Positions 17,612 through 26,571 of a stretch of DNA of 43,369 nt are shown piece by piece (positions within the stretch are counted from its first letter, which is position 1; the number at the start of each line of letters is the position of its first letter). Source of the DNA: Acidisphaera sp. S103. GTDB taxonomy: Bacteria; Pseudomonadota; Alphaproteobacteria; Acetobacterales; Acetobacteraceae. Under the pieces are notes generated by a model. The model was not told the origin of the DNA and searched no databases. It was given only the letters and a program-made list of their open reading frames with translations. Location: assembly GCF_009765975.1 (NCBI RefSeq), contig NZ_LMUJ01000033.1, positions 19,006-62,374 on the forward strand. The letters are read 5' to 3'. The position numbers and the translations under genes are program-made.

Positions 17612-18928
17612 ATGGTAGCATACAGCATGGCAAGTTCGGACGCGCTGCATGCATTTCGGCGTTTTGGGCTGGGCCGCCGCGGGACGGAGCCCGTTCCGAG
17701 CGATGTGCCTCAATGGCTCAGGTTACAACTCAGTGAACCGGACCCATTGTTGGCCGAACCTGGCCCAACCATCGGCAATGCCGTGCGCGTGGATCGGGAC
17801 CATTGGGCGGCGCGTAAGCTGACGGCAATGCCAACCGAGGGTTTGGCAGACCTCTTTCTTGAAGATACGACCATGCTGCTGCGCCACGCAGTCACCACCG
17901 ACTTTCCCGTGCGGGAACGTTTGGTATGGTTTTGGAGTAACCATTTCACCGTCAGCGAAAGAGCAGGAAATCGGCCACTCGGCCTCATAGGCCCGTATGT
18001 TCGCGACGCGATCCGCCCCCATGTGACGGGGAAATTTGTCGACATGCTCAAGGCTGTCATGCGGCATCCGGCGATGCTCTACTACCTTGATAATGCCTCA
18101 TCGGTCGGTCCCAACAGCCCGGTCGGCATCAAGGAGCACCGGGGTATCAACGAAAACCTGGGGCGAGAATGCCTCGAACTGCACACCCTGGGCGTGGGTT
18201 CCGGCTATACGCAGCGAGATGTCACCGCGTTTTCGGAGATACTGACAGGCCGGACGGTGAGCTGGGACCCAGATACGGCCGGCTTCGTGTTCCGCGCGGA
18301 CATGCATGAACCCGGCCCCAAGATGTTCATGGGGCACGAATATGCCGAAGGGTTGGAAAGTAGCGAGACGGCACTGGAATGGATCGCCAGGCACCCCGCG
18401 ACGCGTCGCCATATCGCCACGCAAATGGTGCGGCACTACGTCAACGACGTGCCTCCCCCAACGTGTGTCGCCCGTGTGGAAAAGGTGCTGAACGACACTG
18501 ATGGCGACCTGCAGCAGGCGATGTTCGCCATCATTGATATGGATGAAGCTTGGGTGCCGCTGACGAAGTTCCGAGCGCCGGTGGAACACATCATCGCGGT
18601 GCAACGCGCCCTGGATCTGCCGGAACAACCAAACAACGCGCTGTTTCGTGCCAGTGCCGTGCTTGGACAGAAATTCATGGGCCCGATCCTGCCCAATGGC
18701 TGGCCCGAGACAGCTGACGACTGGCTTTCCGGCGGCGCCCTTTTGGAGCGCGCCGACTGGGCGATGACCCAGGCTTCCCGGCCCGGCGCTCCAGCTGCCG
18801 AAAGGGTCGCAGAGACTACTCTTGGCGACCACTGCTCCCCATCCACCCGTGCGGCCATGAAGGCTTGCCCAACTCCGACCGAAGCGCTGGCGACCCTGTT
18901 CGCCTCCCCCGAATTCATGCGGAGATAG
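17612..18928 (+). CDS. DUF1800 family protein
   Basis: 438 aa. Family hallmarks: an FRRFGLGRRG start, the W-F-W-S-N-H-F motif (LVWFWSNHFTVSERAGNR), the highly conserved NENLGRECLELHTLGVGSGYTQRDVTAFSEILTGRTV segment and a C-terminal SPEFMRR end. DUF1800 proteins are of unknown biochemical role and are nearly always encoded directly before a DUF1501 gene, as here (three bases between the stop and the next ATG). The start at 17612 is weakly supported; a second ATG at 17627 is also possible. The pair is thought to be extracytoplasmic, but no signal peptide is obvious on this protein. Confidence 0.85.
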   Translation: MVAYSMASSDALHAFRRFGLGRRGTEPVPSDVPQWLRLQLSEPDPLLAEPGPTIGNAVRVDRDHWAARKLTAMPTEGLADLFLEDTTMLLRHAVTTDFPVRERLVWFWSNHFTVSERAGNRPLGLIGPYVRDAIRPHVTGKFVDMLKAVMRHPAMLYYLDNASSVGPNSPVGIKEHRGINENLGRECLELHTLGVGSGYTQRDVTAFSEILTGRTVSWDPDTAGFVFRADMHEPGPKMFMGHEYAEGLESSETALEWIARHPATRRHIATQMVRHYVNDVPPPTCVARVEKVLNDTDGDLQQAMFAIIDMDEAWVPLTKFRAPVEHIIAVQRALDLPEQPNNALFRASAVLGQKFMGPILPNGWPETADDWLSGGALLERADWAMTQASRPGAPAAERVAETTLGDHCSPSTRAAMKACPTPTEALATLFASPEFMRR

Positions 18929-18931
18929 GCA

Positions 18932-20110
18932 ATGCAATCCCCCCGACGCGGCTTCCTCCTTGGTTCGGCGGCCACGCTTTCGCTTGGCGGCGCCTCGCTT
19001 CAGGTCCGGGCGGCTGAGACCGATAATCGGTTCGTCCTGATTTTCCTGCGTGGCGCGATGGACGGGCTTAATGTCGTCGTGCCTTATGGCGATCCCAATT
19101 TGAGGCAATGGCGGCCAAGCCTGGTGCCGCCTGACCCTGGCCGCGCGAACGGATTGGCTGACCTCGGTGGCTTCTGGGGACTACATCCGGCGCTGAAGGC
19201 CATGCACGCGCTGTACAGCGACAACGATCTGCTGCCGATCCAATGTGTCGCCGGTCCCGATCGCAGCCGCAGCCATTTCGAAGCCCAGGACATGATGGAA
19301 ATCGGCGCCGAAAAGCGGATGACGAGCGGCTGGCTTAACCGCATCGCGGCTCAGTTGCCCGCGAATCCGCGCTGCGATACGGCCTTTACCGTGGGCACCA
19401 TGTCGCCGCTGATCCTGCACGGTCCAGCCTCGGCGGCCACCTGGGATCCGTTCCAAAGCCGGCCCCGGGTTTCTGGCGGATTTTACGAGAACATCGTGGC
19501 GATGCATGCAACGGATCCGCAAACCGGCGCCGAGATCGCCAACGGACTGCGCGAACGTCGCTATTTAGACAATGTCCTGGCTGGTACGTCCTACAATGGT
19601 ATAGATAACGGCTTTCCGCGCCTGGCCCGCGCGGCCGCGAGACTGCTGGCCGCGCCAGATGGTCCCCGCATAGCTGAACTGGACCTCGATGGCTGGGACA
19701 CGCATACCGTCCAGACACCCACGCTTGCCGCGTCACTCCATAAGCTGGACCAAGGCATCGCCGTGATGCGCGCGGATATGGCGGAGGTGTGGGGGAAGAC
19801 CGCGATCCTCGTCCTGACCGAATTCGGCCGGACCGTTCGGGTGAACGGCAACGCGGGCACCGACCACGGAACCGGAACGGTGGCCCTCCTGATGGGTGGC
19901 GCGGTCGCTGGCGGCCGGGTGCTTGTGGACTGGCCGGGGCTGGGGCAGCGGCAGTTGTTCGAGAACCGGGATCTTCAGCCAACGCTCGATATCAGGGCTG
20001 TTGCAAAGGGTGTGCTTGGGCCGCTGTTCGGAATATCAGCGGCTGGGTTGGCGACGGTATTTCCGGACAGCGAATCCGTCGCGCCAAAAACGGGCATGCT
20101 GAAGATATAG
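18932..20110 (+). CDS. DUF1501 family protein, Tat-exported
   Basis: 392 aa. The N-terminus has a twin-arginine signal (SPRRGFLLGSAATLSLGG, RR at residues 5-6) with probable cleavage after VRA. The core shows FLRGAMDGLNVVVPYGD, the LDLDGWDTHTVQ metal-site-like segment, ILVLTEFGRTVRVNGNAGTDHGTG and VLVDWPGL, all characteristic of DUF1501, a relative of the alkaline phosphatase/sulfatase superfamily. GGAG lies eight bases before the ATG, inside the end of the DUF1800 gene, so the two are one transcript. Function unknown; periplasmic location is strongly suggested by the Tat signal. Confidence 0.87.
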   Translation: MQSPRRGFLLGSAATLSLGGASLQVRAAETDNRFVLIFLRGAMDGLNVVVPYGDPNLRQWRPSLVPPDPGRANGLADLGGFWGLHPALKAMHALYSDNDLLPIQCVAGPDRSRSHFEAQDMMEIGAEKRMTSGWLNRIAAQLPANPRCDTAFTVGTMSPLILHGPASAATWDPFQSRPRVSGGFYENIVAMHATDPQTGAEIANGLRERRYLDNVLAGTSYNGIDNGFPRLARAAARLLAAPDGPRIAELDLDGWDTHTVQTPTLAASLHKLDQGIAVMRADMAEVWGKTAILVLTEFGRTVRVNGNAGTDHGTGTVALLMGGAVAGGRVLVDWPGLGQRQLFENRDLQPTLDIRAVAKGVLGPLFGISAAGLATVFPDSESVAPKTGMLKI

Positions 20111-20479
20111 TGCGCGCGCCGGCGCTGATCCGTCGCGAGATCGATGATCTTTCGCATAGCGGCGCTCGGCTGAGAAGCCGAAAACGTGTCGGCTTTTGGC
20201 TGAGGCTACGGGGCATGCGAGGCGGGTTATCTCGCGTTGACGGGGTGCAAGCCAGCGTAGTGCAGCAGTCAGAGATATGCACACAACGACTCCAGTCTCC
20301 ATGTGAGGGTCAGACGATGCAGACGTGGTTCGGATGTCCCAGCGCCGCTTCAGCCAAGCAGTTAACCGAGGCCGCCGAGCGTCGGCCGACAGCGTCAATT
20401 ACAACCAGCCCATCTCATCCAAATCGTCGCGCGACACACAAATCGCCAGATTGTACAGGAGCTTTACGATATAGTACGA
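20111..20479. other. Gap between the glycan-side genes and the mobilization module
   Basis: 369 bp with no supported gene on either strand. It marks the junction between DUF1501 and the 3' end of the relaxase. No attachment-site repeat or iteron set was recognised. Confidence 0.4.
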
Positions 20480-23400
20480 CTAGAGCCTCGGCCCGCGTGC
20501 CTGTCGCGCCTCGAGATGTAGTTTCTCGATGCCCTGCAACGCGATCTCGCGAGCCTGTTCCGCGACGCGCCGCAATGCTGGCGCCCTCGACACTCGGCGG
20601 CGTTCCAGGTCTGCAGAGGCGGTCCATACCGGTTGGCCTCGCTTGTCGGAAGCTTCTTTCGCGGCCGCGAGTTCCTGATGGACCCTTCCTGCGAACCGCT
20701 GGGTGATCGTCCCACGGTGGACCGACGTGGCGCCGCACAGGAAATCCATCGCCAGCGATTTCGTCGGCTGGCGCGATAGGTTTTTGGCGATGTTCGCCCA
20801 GACATCGTCACCGGTGATTTTCGTCCAATCGTTGGCCGGACGCTTATCTCTGATCTGCTGACGTTCGGCGCTTTCGTTGACGATCATCCAACTGGCAACC
20901 CGGTGGCGCGATTCAGCGACGTAGTTCTTGAAACCTTGCACCGTAGAAGATCCAGACGCGATGACATTGATATGCTCCGTCGAGGTCATGCCTTGTTGTG
21001 AATCGATCGTCGCGGCATATCCGGGCGCAAGTCGCAGCGGGCCGCCGCTATCACTAAGTACCTTCCACCCGAGGCGTGCTTGCCGGCCTTCAGCGTTGCG
21101 GGCGGTCAGGGCTTCGGTCGACACGTCCAACACTCGCAGCACGTCGCCATTATTGGCGATCATACCATCCTTGACCTTACCAGGATAAATCCGGCGCAAG
21201 GGGCGGACGAGATCGCCGACCGCGATCGGAAGTTCGTATCGCTCGCCTTCGTTGTTCATGCACTGAACCGTGACGCGGTCTGGCCCGACCCGGCCCATGT
21301 CCTGCAATTGCGCTCGGATCGCGGCGGACACCTCTCGCGCGTCGGCCCGCGTGGACGTGGAGACCGATATCGTGAACGAGGGATCGTCCTGGTTGGCTTC
21401 CACGCGCTCGCGCCATAGCGCAGCAGCGCGCTGAACCGTCGGGGCTTTGCCGCCAGCAACCAACGCGACATGACCATCTTCGCGCTTCATGGCCAACGCT
21501 TCATCGGTTCGGCCGTCGCGAAACAGATTGGCGATATTACGCTCATGCTGCGTCCTTTGCCGGACGCTGGTCACGATCGCGGGGATCGCGCCGGGCAAGG
21601 CTTTCGCAGTCAGGTCCATTACCGGACCGGCCTCGATGGACTGGCACTGCTTCGGATCGCCAATGGCAACCACTTGGAAACCCAATCGGTCCCGCAATTT
21701 CAGCAGATTCAGCATTTGCCGTGTCCCGACAAGCGAAACTTCGTCGATGACAACAACCGTATTGCTGTCCAATTTGTACCGACCCGTCTCGACGCGCCTG
21801 ACGAATGCGGCCAGTGCAGCGAGGTGTTCTTTCGCGATGCCGCTTTCGCCCAGGCCACCCGCCTGCCGCCACGCGACTGCCACCCCAAAAACCGTGCGGC
21901 CGTCAGACTGCCAGGCATTCACCAGAGGCGAAAGGATTGTGCTTTTGCCACTACCCGCCGAGCCGATCCCGACGGCCAACCGGCCACCTGTGGCGAGCTG
22001 CTCCAACATGGCCCGCTGGTCTCGCCATTGCTGGGCGTCCTGGTCGATCTCGGGCCGTTTTGCCAGGAAGGTCCTCACGGCGTGGTCAATCTGTTCCGGC
22101 GTCAAGGCTGCCGATCTATCGGCGCTCGCGGACCGCGCCAGCTCCAAGACCTGGTGCTCTTGGTCCAGGTTCAGGTCAGTCGAAACATCCCAACGTTCCT
22201 GCCGACGGTGCGGTGCAGCCTTCGCCCAAAGCAGTGCGACCTTGCCACCGCCCTGATTGATGCCCTGTTCTCGATAGTGCTTGGTAACGGCTGCAATGTC
22301 CTTTGCCGGATCATCGATCCCGCCGACGATCAGGCCTCGGGCTGCAAGCACGCGCACTTCGGCCGCGGGCATCGTCGCGCGCTTGTCGAATGCTTCCTCC
22401 ACCCATGGCAGCGAGGCCTTGTATGCCGTCTCGTGGCGCTGTCCCGGCACCAGCTCGGGCATAACATCATCGGGCCGTAGGACGCTGTGGTGGTCATATC
22501 CGAGAGTGTCGCGTGCGTAAGCGCGCCAGCGGGCAAAGTCAGAAGGGCCTTCGCGCTTGGCTTCCCTGGTCTCCGCCTTCCCGCGCTCCAGCAATGCGAG
22601 CTTGTGCTTAGCGGTCATCTGGTCCCAGTCCAGCCCTTGTTCGGCAGCCATTTCCTTTGCCGCCCGCTCGGCCTCCTGGGTGCGTCGGCTGAAGTCAGCG
22701 CGGACCCGTTCGGGAACGGCGACCAAACGCGCCTCGCCCGTCGGTCCCGGTTCTACGTCCACGCCATGGCGGCGCGCGTACTTGGCGATGTAGGCGTGAT
22801 AGACCGCGCCCAGTTCCTTCACCATGCCGTCGAGGCGGTCCAGGTTGAGCTTCCCAACCCCGCCGTCCGGCGTCAGCACAACGGACGGGATCGCGATGTG
22901 CGTGTGCAGATGTGGGTCTGCCTGCCGCGTCGGAACCTCTTTGACCTCGGTATAGGCGACCCCGTCCTTATCAACCGTCGCGATCTCGGCGGCCGGTCTG
23001 GCGGTGTAGTGGTGGTGCATGATCCAGGTAATTTCGCCGCGCTCTTCCCACGCCCTCTCGCCCGCCGCGCCGCGCTGCCTGAAGCCGATCGTTTCCTCGA
23101 AATACGCCATGGTCGAGGCCACGGCATCCTTGTGGACCCGAAGCAGCAACGCCCGCTCTGCCCCGGTCGGCGCCAGCGCCCATGCAACCGACAGGCTCTT
23201 GTCCGGGGATAGAACGCAGTCGAGATAGGCAATCGGCGCGTGGGTGTTTTGGATCGTCCGGCTGTAGTCCGCGGCATTCACCACCATGCCATCCGTTCCG
23301 GCGAGACCGGCCCGCAGCCGCGCCAGCTCCTCGATGGTCGGTTCCGCGCTGTTCTGCACATGCAGGGCCGTCAGAAGGTAGCGACGGGCGCCGTCGATCC

Positions 23401-24034
23401 GCCGATCTTGCACCGGACCATCCGCCAGCATCGGCGTACCGCCGTCAACGCGAAGGCCGCGCATGATGTTGTCGAATGCCTCGCCAGATGGCGGTGCCTT
23501 CAAGTCGGTTATGCCGAATATCTCGGCGATGCTCGGGCGTGCGGTCAGTTGGACGCGGCCCTCGATCTGGTTTCCCTGCGCGGTCTCGCCATTGAACAGA
23601 TTGGCGACCTCATGGGTCATCAGCGGACGCGCGGTGTCGATCTCAAGCAATGCGGCCATTGCCGGCGACATATCCGGACGGACTTCGGCGACGGCCCCAC
23701 CCTCGGCAACCAACGACTGCCGCATCTCGGCGCGTCCGGCGGCATCGGCAAGCGCACTGCCCGCCCGCCATTCGACTTCGTCCAGGTCGGTGTCACCATT
23801 CGCGATTCCGATCTCTTGACGCATCATCTCGCCAAGCGCTTCGGAATAGGTCATCTCACCCGTGGCAACGGCATGGCCCAACCGGTCGATTGCAGATAAC
23901 GGCTCCGTTTCGAATGAGTAATATATTACAAGTTCGTTTTGCGTATCAACCGCAAGGGTCTCCTGCTCCTTGTATTCCGCCATGGATCTCCCGGCGGCCT
24001 TGGAACCCATATAAGCGACCCGGTATCGGAACAT
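20480..24034 (-). CDS. traA: MobF-type conjugative relaxase-helicase (TraA/TrwC-like)
   Basis: 1184 aa. The relaxase HUH motif is DPHLHTHIAI (His375, His377, His379), preceded by PIAYLDCVLSPDKSLSVAWA (268-287), a standard MobF segment. The helicase part has Walker A GSAGSGKS (691-698), Walker B VVVIDEVSL (760-768), GDPKQCQSIEAG and the late helicase motif TIDSQQGMT. It nicks plasmid DNA at oriT and unwinds it during conjugal transfer. Unusually, about 265 residues precede the conserved relaxase core, whereas classical MobF proteins have their catalytic tyrosines within the first 30 residues; an adjacent Tyr38-Tyr39 pair is present but its role is uncertain. It directly abuts the upstream small gene. 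No coupling-protein or mating-pair genes are in the window. Confidence 0.88.
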   Translation of the reverse strand: MFRYRVAYMGSKAAGRSMAEYKEQETLAVDTQNELVIYYSFETEPLSAIDRLGHAVATGEMTYSEALGEMMRQEIGIANGDTDLDEVEWRAGSALADAAGRAEMRQSLVAEGGAVAEVRPDMSPAMAALLEIDTARPLMTHEVANLFNGETAQGNQIEGRVQLTARPSIAEIFGITDLKAPPSGEAFDNIMRGLRVDGGTPMLADGPVQDRRIDGARRYLLTALHVQNSAEPTIEELARLRAGLAGTDGMVVNAADYSRTIQNTHAPIAYLDCVLSPDKSLSVAWALAPTGAERALLLRVHKDAVASTMAYFEETIGFRQRGAAGERAWEERGEITWIMHHHYTARPAAEIATVDKDGVAYTEVKEVPTRQADPHLHTHIAIPSVVLTPDGGVGKLNLDRLDGMVKELGAVYHAYIAKYARRHGVDVEPGPTGEARLVAVPERVRADFSRRTQEAERAAKEMAAEQGLDWDQMTAKHKLALLERGKAETREAKREGPSDFARWRAYARDTLGYDHHSVLRPDDVMPELVPGQRHETAYKASLPWVEEAFDKRATMPAAEVRVLAARGLIVGGIDDPAKDIAAVTKHYREQGINQGGGKVALLWAKAAPHRRQERWDVSTDLNLDQEHQVLELARSASADRSAALTPEQIDHAVRTFLAKRPEIDQDAQQWRDQRAMLEQLATGGRLAVGIGSAGSGKSTILSPLVNAWQSDGRTVFGVAVAWRQAGGLGESGIAKEHLAALAAFVRRVETGRYKLDSNTVVVIDEVSLVGTRQMLNLLKLRDRLGFQVVAIGDPKQCQSIEAGPVMDLTAKALPGAIPAIVTSVRQRTQHERNIANLFRDGRTDEALAMKREDGHVALVAGGKAPTVQRAAALWRERVEANQDDPSFTISVSTSTRADAREVSAAIRAQLQDMGRVGPDRVTVQCMNNEGERYELPIAVGDLVRPLRRIYPGKVKDGMIANNGDVLRVLDVSTEALTARNAEGRQARLGWKVLSDSGGPLRLAPGYAATIDSQQGMTSTEHINVIASGSSTVQGFKNYVAESRHRVASWMIVNESAERQQIRDKRPANDWTKITGDDVWANIAKNLSRQPTKSLAMDFLCGATSVHRGTITQRFAGRVHQELAAAKEASDKRGQPVWTASADLERRRVSRAPALRRVAEQAREIALQGIEKLHLEARQARGPRL

Positions 24035-24301
24035 TCAGGTGGACGGCTTCTCGATGCGCGTTAGCCTGGCCTCGATCCGATCCAACGATTGAGCATGTCT
24101 GGCGCTGAGCCCGATGAGTTCGGTCAACGCGGTGATGAGAGGAGACTCCCCGTCCTCTTCGCGATCCGCGACGGCTGACAGTATTTGAGACAACATCGAC
24201 CCGTGGTGTGCCAGAACTTGGCAGAGCTGAGACAATCCGGCCGTCAAAGTCTCGACTGCGCCCGTCAATTCCTGGATTGCGTGGGTGTCTTCGTCACTCA
24301 A
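24035..24301 (-). CDS. Small coiled-coil protein upstream of the relaxase
   Basis: 88 aa from TTG, with a GAAAGGG Shine-Dalgarno upstream. It is predicted almost all helical, with heptad-like Leu/Ile spacing in LTGAVETLTAGLSQLCQVL and SLDRIEARLTRIEK. Its stop is followed immediately by the relaxase ATG, so the two are coupled. Position and size are like a relaxosome accessory protein (the place of TrwA in R388), but no DNA-binding motif is recognised. Confidence 0.55.
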   Translation of the reverse strand: MSDEDTHAIQELTGAVETLTAGLSQLCQVLAHHGSMLSQILSAVADREEDGESPLITALTELIGLSARHAQSLDRIEARLTRIEKPST

Positions 24302-24439
24302 TTTCGAACCCTTTCCCGGCGTCGTTTTTCAGCACCTTGTTGATGCCCAGCCATGACCGATACGCCACACCCTGCTTCATGATACCTGGCTCGGTAGGAC
24401 GTGTTGATCCTGGGGTGCCGTCCCCTATATAGGGGTATC
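24302..24439. other. Candidate oriT / divergent promoter region
   Basis: 138 bp between the minus-strand accessory-relaxase pair and the plus-strand stb-like genes, the position of oriT in R388-type mobilization regions. It contains the 14-bp palindrome described separately and a GATCCTGGGGTG stretch. No nic site can be assigned from sequence alone. Confidence 0.35.
24422..24435 (+). promoter_or_regulatory. Perfect 14-bp palindrome enclosing the Shine-Dalgarno of the 24440 gene
   Basis: CCCCTATATAGGGG is fully self-complementary, and its right arm AGGGG is the ribosome-binding site four bases before ATG 24440. A half copy, CCCCTATA, recurs inside the gene at about 24492. This fits an operator for autorepression or an SD-sequestering stem. 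Confidence 0.5.
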
Positions 24440-24856
24440 ATGGCGGCAAGAACACCAGATATAGCTCGAATACGAGACTCGGCGTTGGCCAGGCGTTCGC
24501 CCCTATACCGATGGCTGCTGGCCAATCACCAGAAATTCGCGGCTGTCATCGACAAGGCCGACGGCCTGTTCCGGTGGCAAGACATCGCGGCTGGATTTGC
24601 GGCTGAAGGACTCACGGACACCAACGGCAACCCACCCTCTGCCGCCACGGCGAAGGCGACCTGGGAGCGGGTCACCAAAGCGATCGAGTCCCGTAAGTTA
24701 CGAAAAAAGAAGCAAATCGGCCACCCCAGGCCGCCTGCTGCTGGCATCGTGCAACCAGTGCCGTCCTCGTTCCAGACTTCCGCGCCGCCGAGAAGGACAT
24801 CTTATGAGTTCAAGCTTGCCAGCCTGAAGAAACATCCCGCCGAGGAAAAGCCGTAA
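24440..24856 (+). CDS. Small basic protein, first gene of stb-like operon
   Basis: 138 aa from ATG 24440, preferred over the GTG at 24401 because AGGGG lies just upstream. The N-terminal two thirds is helical with W and R/K residues (RSPLYRWLLANHQKFAAVID, FRWQDIAAGFAAEGLTD, KATWERVTKAIESRKLRKKK) and looks like a DNA-binding module; the C-terminus is proline-rich and probably disordered. No named family is recognised. Its TAA overlaps the next ATG (TAATG). By position it corresponds to StbA of R388, a DNA-binding protein acting near oriT; that equivalence is inferred from synteny only. Confidence 0.6.
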   Translation: MAARTPDIARIRDSALARRSPLYRWLLANHQKFAAVIDKADGLFRWQDIAAGFAAEGLTDTNGNPPSAATAKATWERVTKAIESRKLRKKKQIGHPRPPAAGIVQPVPSSFQTSAPPRRTSYEFKLASLKKHPAEEKP

Positions 24857-25677
24857 TGTCGATCATCCAATTTAATCGCTCATCGCGTCCCTCGTTCCCT
24901 GCTGCGAAGTTGGCGCTTGCGCCAGACGTAAGCACACCGACAGTCGTTGAACGTCCCGCCGCGGTGGACCTGACCGGCAAACGCAAAGTCTGGTTTATCA
25001 TTGGTCGCGGCCGCATCGGCAAAACAACCCTGACGCGATGGCTCGTTGAAACGATCGAGGGCCGGGGCGTCGAAAAGCTCGTCGTTGCGGCGGTCGATCC
25101 GGTTAACCGCACGTTACGCAACTTTGTCGAAGGCGTCGCTGAACCCCCGTCGGCCGACCCCTCTGAAGTCAAAGACTGGCTCTGGGATTTGTTGCAGCAT
25201 GTCGAACACGGCAAGTTGAATGCCCTGATTGACCTGGGAGGTGGCGACACGGCGTTGTCGGCATTGCTTCGCGAGACCCCCGATCTGGCCGGCATGTTAT
25301 CCGAAAACGGCGTTGAGCCTGTCGCGGTACATGTGGTGGGAACAGACCAACATGACCTATCCCCGCTGGCTCTGACGGAAAGCCAGGGTTTTCAGCCTAA
25401 AGCGACAGCCGTTGTGCTCAATGAGGGGCTGGGTCGCCGTGAGAAGTTCGATCCCATCTTTGTACATCCGACGTTCCAGGCGGCGATCGGGCGTGGCGGC
25501 GTCCAGCTTTGGATGCCGATCCTAACACCCGACGTTGCACATCGATGCGATGCGGAGGGGTGGCAGTACCGGAACGTCCGACACTTAGGTGGCCCATTTG
25601 CTGCGAGTGCCGTCCATAACTGGCTTCGCCGGATGGGTGACGAATTCGCGCCGGTGCAGTCTTGGCTGCCGGAGTAG
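24856..25677 (+). CDS. P-loop ATPase, ParA/StbB-like
   Basis: 273 aa. A Walker A variant GRGRIGKTT lies at residues 50-58 and a hydrophobic strand ending in an Asp-Gly-Gly region, ALIDLGGGD (123-131), is a plausible Walker B. The order of strands fits the SIMIBI/ParA class, but the classical signature lysine near the start of the P-loop is replaced by Arg (GRGRIGK). It overlaps the preceding gene by one base. In R388 the stbB product is a P-loop ATPase needed for conjugation and balances stability; a similar role is proposed here. It could also be a cargo-positioning ATPase. Confidence 0.62.
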   Translation: MSIIQFNRSSRPSFPAAKLALAPDVSTPTVVERPAAVDLTGKRKVWFIIGRGRIGKTTLTRWLVETIEGRGVEKLVVAAVDPVNRTLRNFVEGVAEPPSADPSEVKDWLWDLLQHVEHGKLNALIDLGGGDTALSALLRETPDLAGMLSENGVEPVAVHVVGTDQHDLSPLALTESQGFQPKATAVVLNEGLGRREKFDPIFVHPTFQAAIGRGGVQLWMPILTPDVAHRCDAEGWQYRNVRHLGGPFAASAVHNWLRRMGDEFAPVQSWLPE

Positions 25678-25681
25678 CCTG

Positions 25682-26131
25682 GTGACGAGCGCCCTCGGCA
25701 TCCGTTCCGAGGCAAACCCGCTCGGCCCCGAGGTCGACAAACTGGTCGCGGAAGCTCTGGCGGCGTTGGAGAAAATGGAGACGGAGGCGGTGGCCAGCGG
25801 CGATCCGATGGCAGGCTACTTCGCGATGCAGGCGCTCATGCTGCGGGCAAACAGGGCACTGCTGAATGGCACGACGACAGCAGCCGCACAGCCACATCAT
25901 CCGGTCACGGATGTGCAGTGGCGGGCGGTGCGTGGCGATCTGCGGCGCACGCTCGAACGGATCGCCGAACCACGGATCGACCATGTTGTCGAGGCATCGC
26001 GGTTTCGGTCCTGGGCCATTCTGGCGGCGGCCTGTGCCACGTTGCTGGTGATCGGCATCGCGGCTGGCCATTTCGCGTGGCCTGCCCGATGCATTGACTA
26101 CAGTAACGGCACCAAATGGTGCCAGAGGTGA
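25682..26131 (+). CDS. Membrane-anchored protein, third gene of stb-like operon
   Basis: 149 aa from GTG 25682, four bases after the ATPase stop; longer in-frame starts would overlap the ATPase coding sequence. The first 105 residues are charged and helical (KLVAEALAALEKMETEA, WRAVRGDLRRTLERIAE). A single transmembrane helix is clear at about 112-130 (AILAAACATLLVIGIAAGHF), leaving a short tail with two cysteines. No family is recognised. Tail-anchored topology suggests it tethers the mobilization complex or the ATPase to the membrane. Confidence 0.58.
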   Translation: MTSALGIRSEANPLGPEVDKLVAEALAALEKMETEAVASGDPMAGYFAMQALMLRANRALLNGTTTAAAQPHHPVTDVQWRAVRGDLRRTLERIAEPRIDHVVEASRFRSWAILAAACATLLVIGIAAGHFAWPARCIDYSNGTKWCQR

Positions 26132-26140
26132 TGGGATGCC

Positions 26141-26266
26141 ATGACCACGATGATCCCGGAGGTGCCGTTTGGTGCGGGGCGGCTACTCCGGCTGAGTATG
26201 GCGGATTTGAATGAGTTCCGCGCCGGTTTGTTCGGCCTTATGGAGCAGTTGCCACCCAAGGGATGA
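26141..26266 (+). CDS. Possible 41-aa ORF at the end of the stb-like operon
   Basis: ATG 26141, nine bases after the preceding stop; encodes a 41-residue protein beginning MTTMIPEVPFGAG and ending EQLPPKG. Ribosome-binding support is weak. Amphipathic helix likely (LSMADLNEFRAGLFGLMEQL). May be a genuine microprotein or chance. Confidence 0.3.
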   Translation: MTTMIPEVPFGAGRLLRLSMADLNEFRAGLFGLMEQLPPKG

Positions 26267-26571
26267 TCCGGGGGCCGAAAGCTCCATCATCGGCAACGAC
26301 TTACCCGGCCAGCCATGGTTACGGAACGGTCCCGGGGGAAATTCCGGCATTTGGTAACAACCGCCATCGGCCGAGCGTTGAGCCTCTGTTCGCAACGCCC
26401 TCGCGGCACCGCCTTTCCGGCGTGCAGTGCTTGTCTCCGGCCTTTATCCTAGTGGCGCTATAGTTACCGAACGAGGCGTCCGTTCCGTCGCGGCACACCG
26501 AACTGGGGACGATAACGACTGATGCCTTGACGGCGGTGCTACTCAGTATTACTTGGCGATAGGAGGTAGCC
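26267..26571. other. Intergenic region upstream of the toxin-antitoxin pair
   Basis: 305 bp without a gene. It ends with a strong TAGGAGG Shine-Dalgarno for parD. It must contain the parDE promoter, but no convincing -35/-10 pair with normal spacing was found. Confidence 0.4.

Noticed and set aside
18098..19108. 336-codon minus-strand open frame
   Set aside because: Antisense shadow of DUF1800 and DUF1501, which match their families clearly.
20111..20479. Possible origin or attachment site at the module border
   Set aside because: No iterons, no repeated border sequence and no tRNA gene end were visible.
24405..24415. GATCCTGGGGT as a nic site
   Set aside because: It resembles the nic core of IncP (MobP) plasmids, but the relaxase is MobF; not enough to assign.
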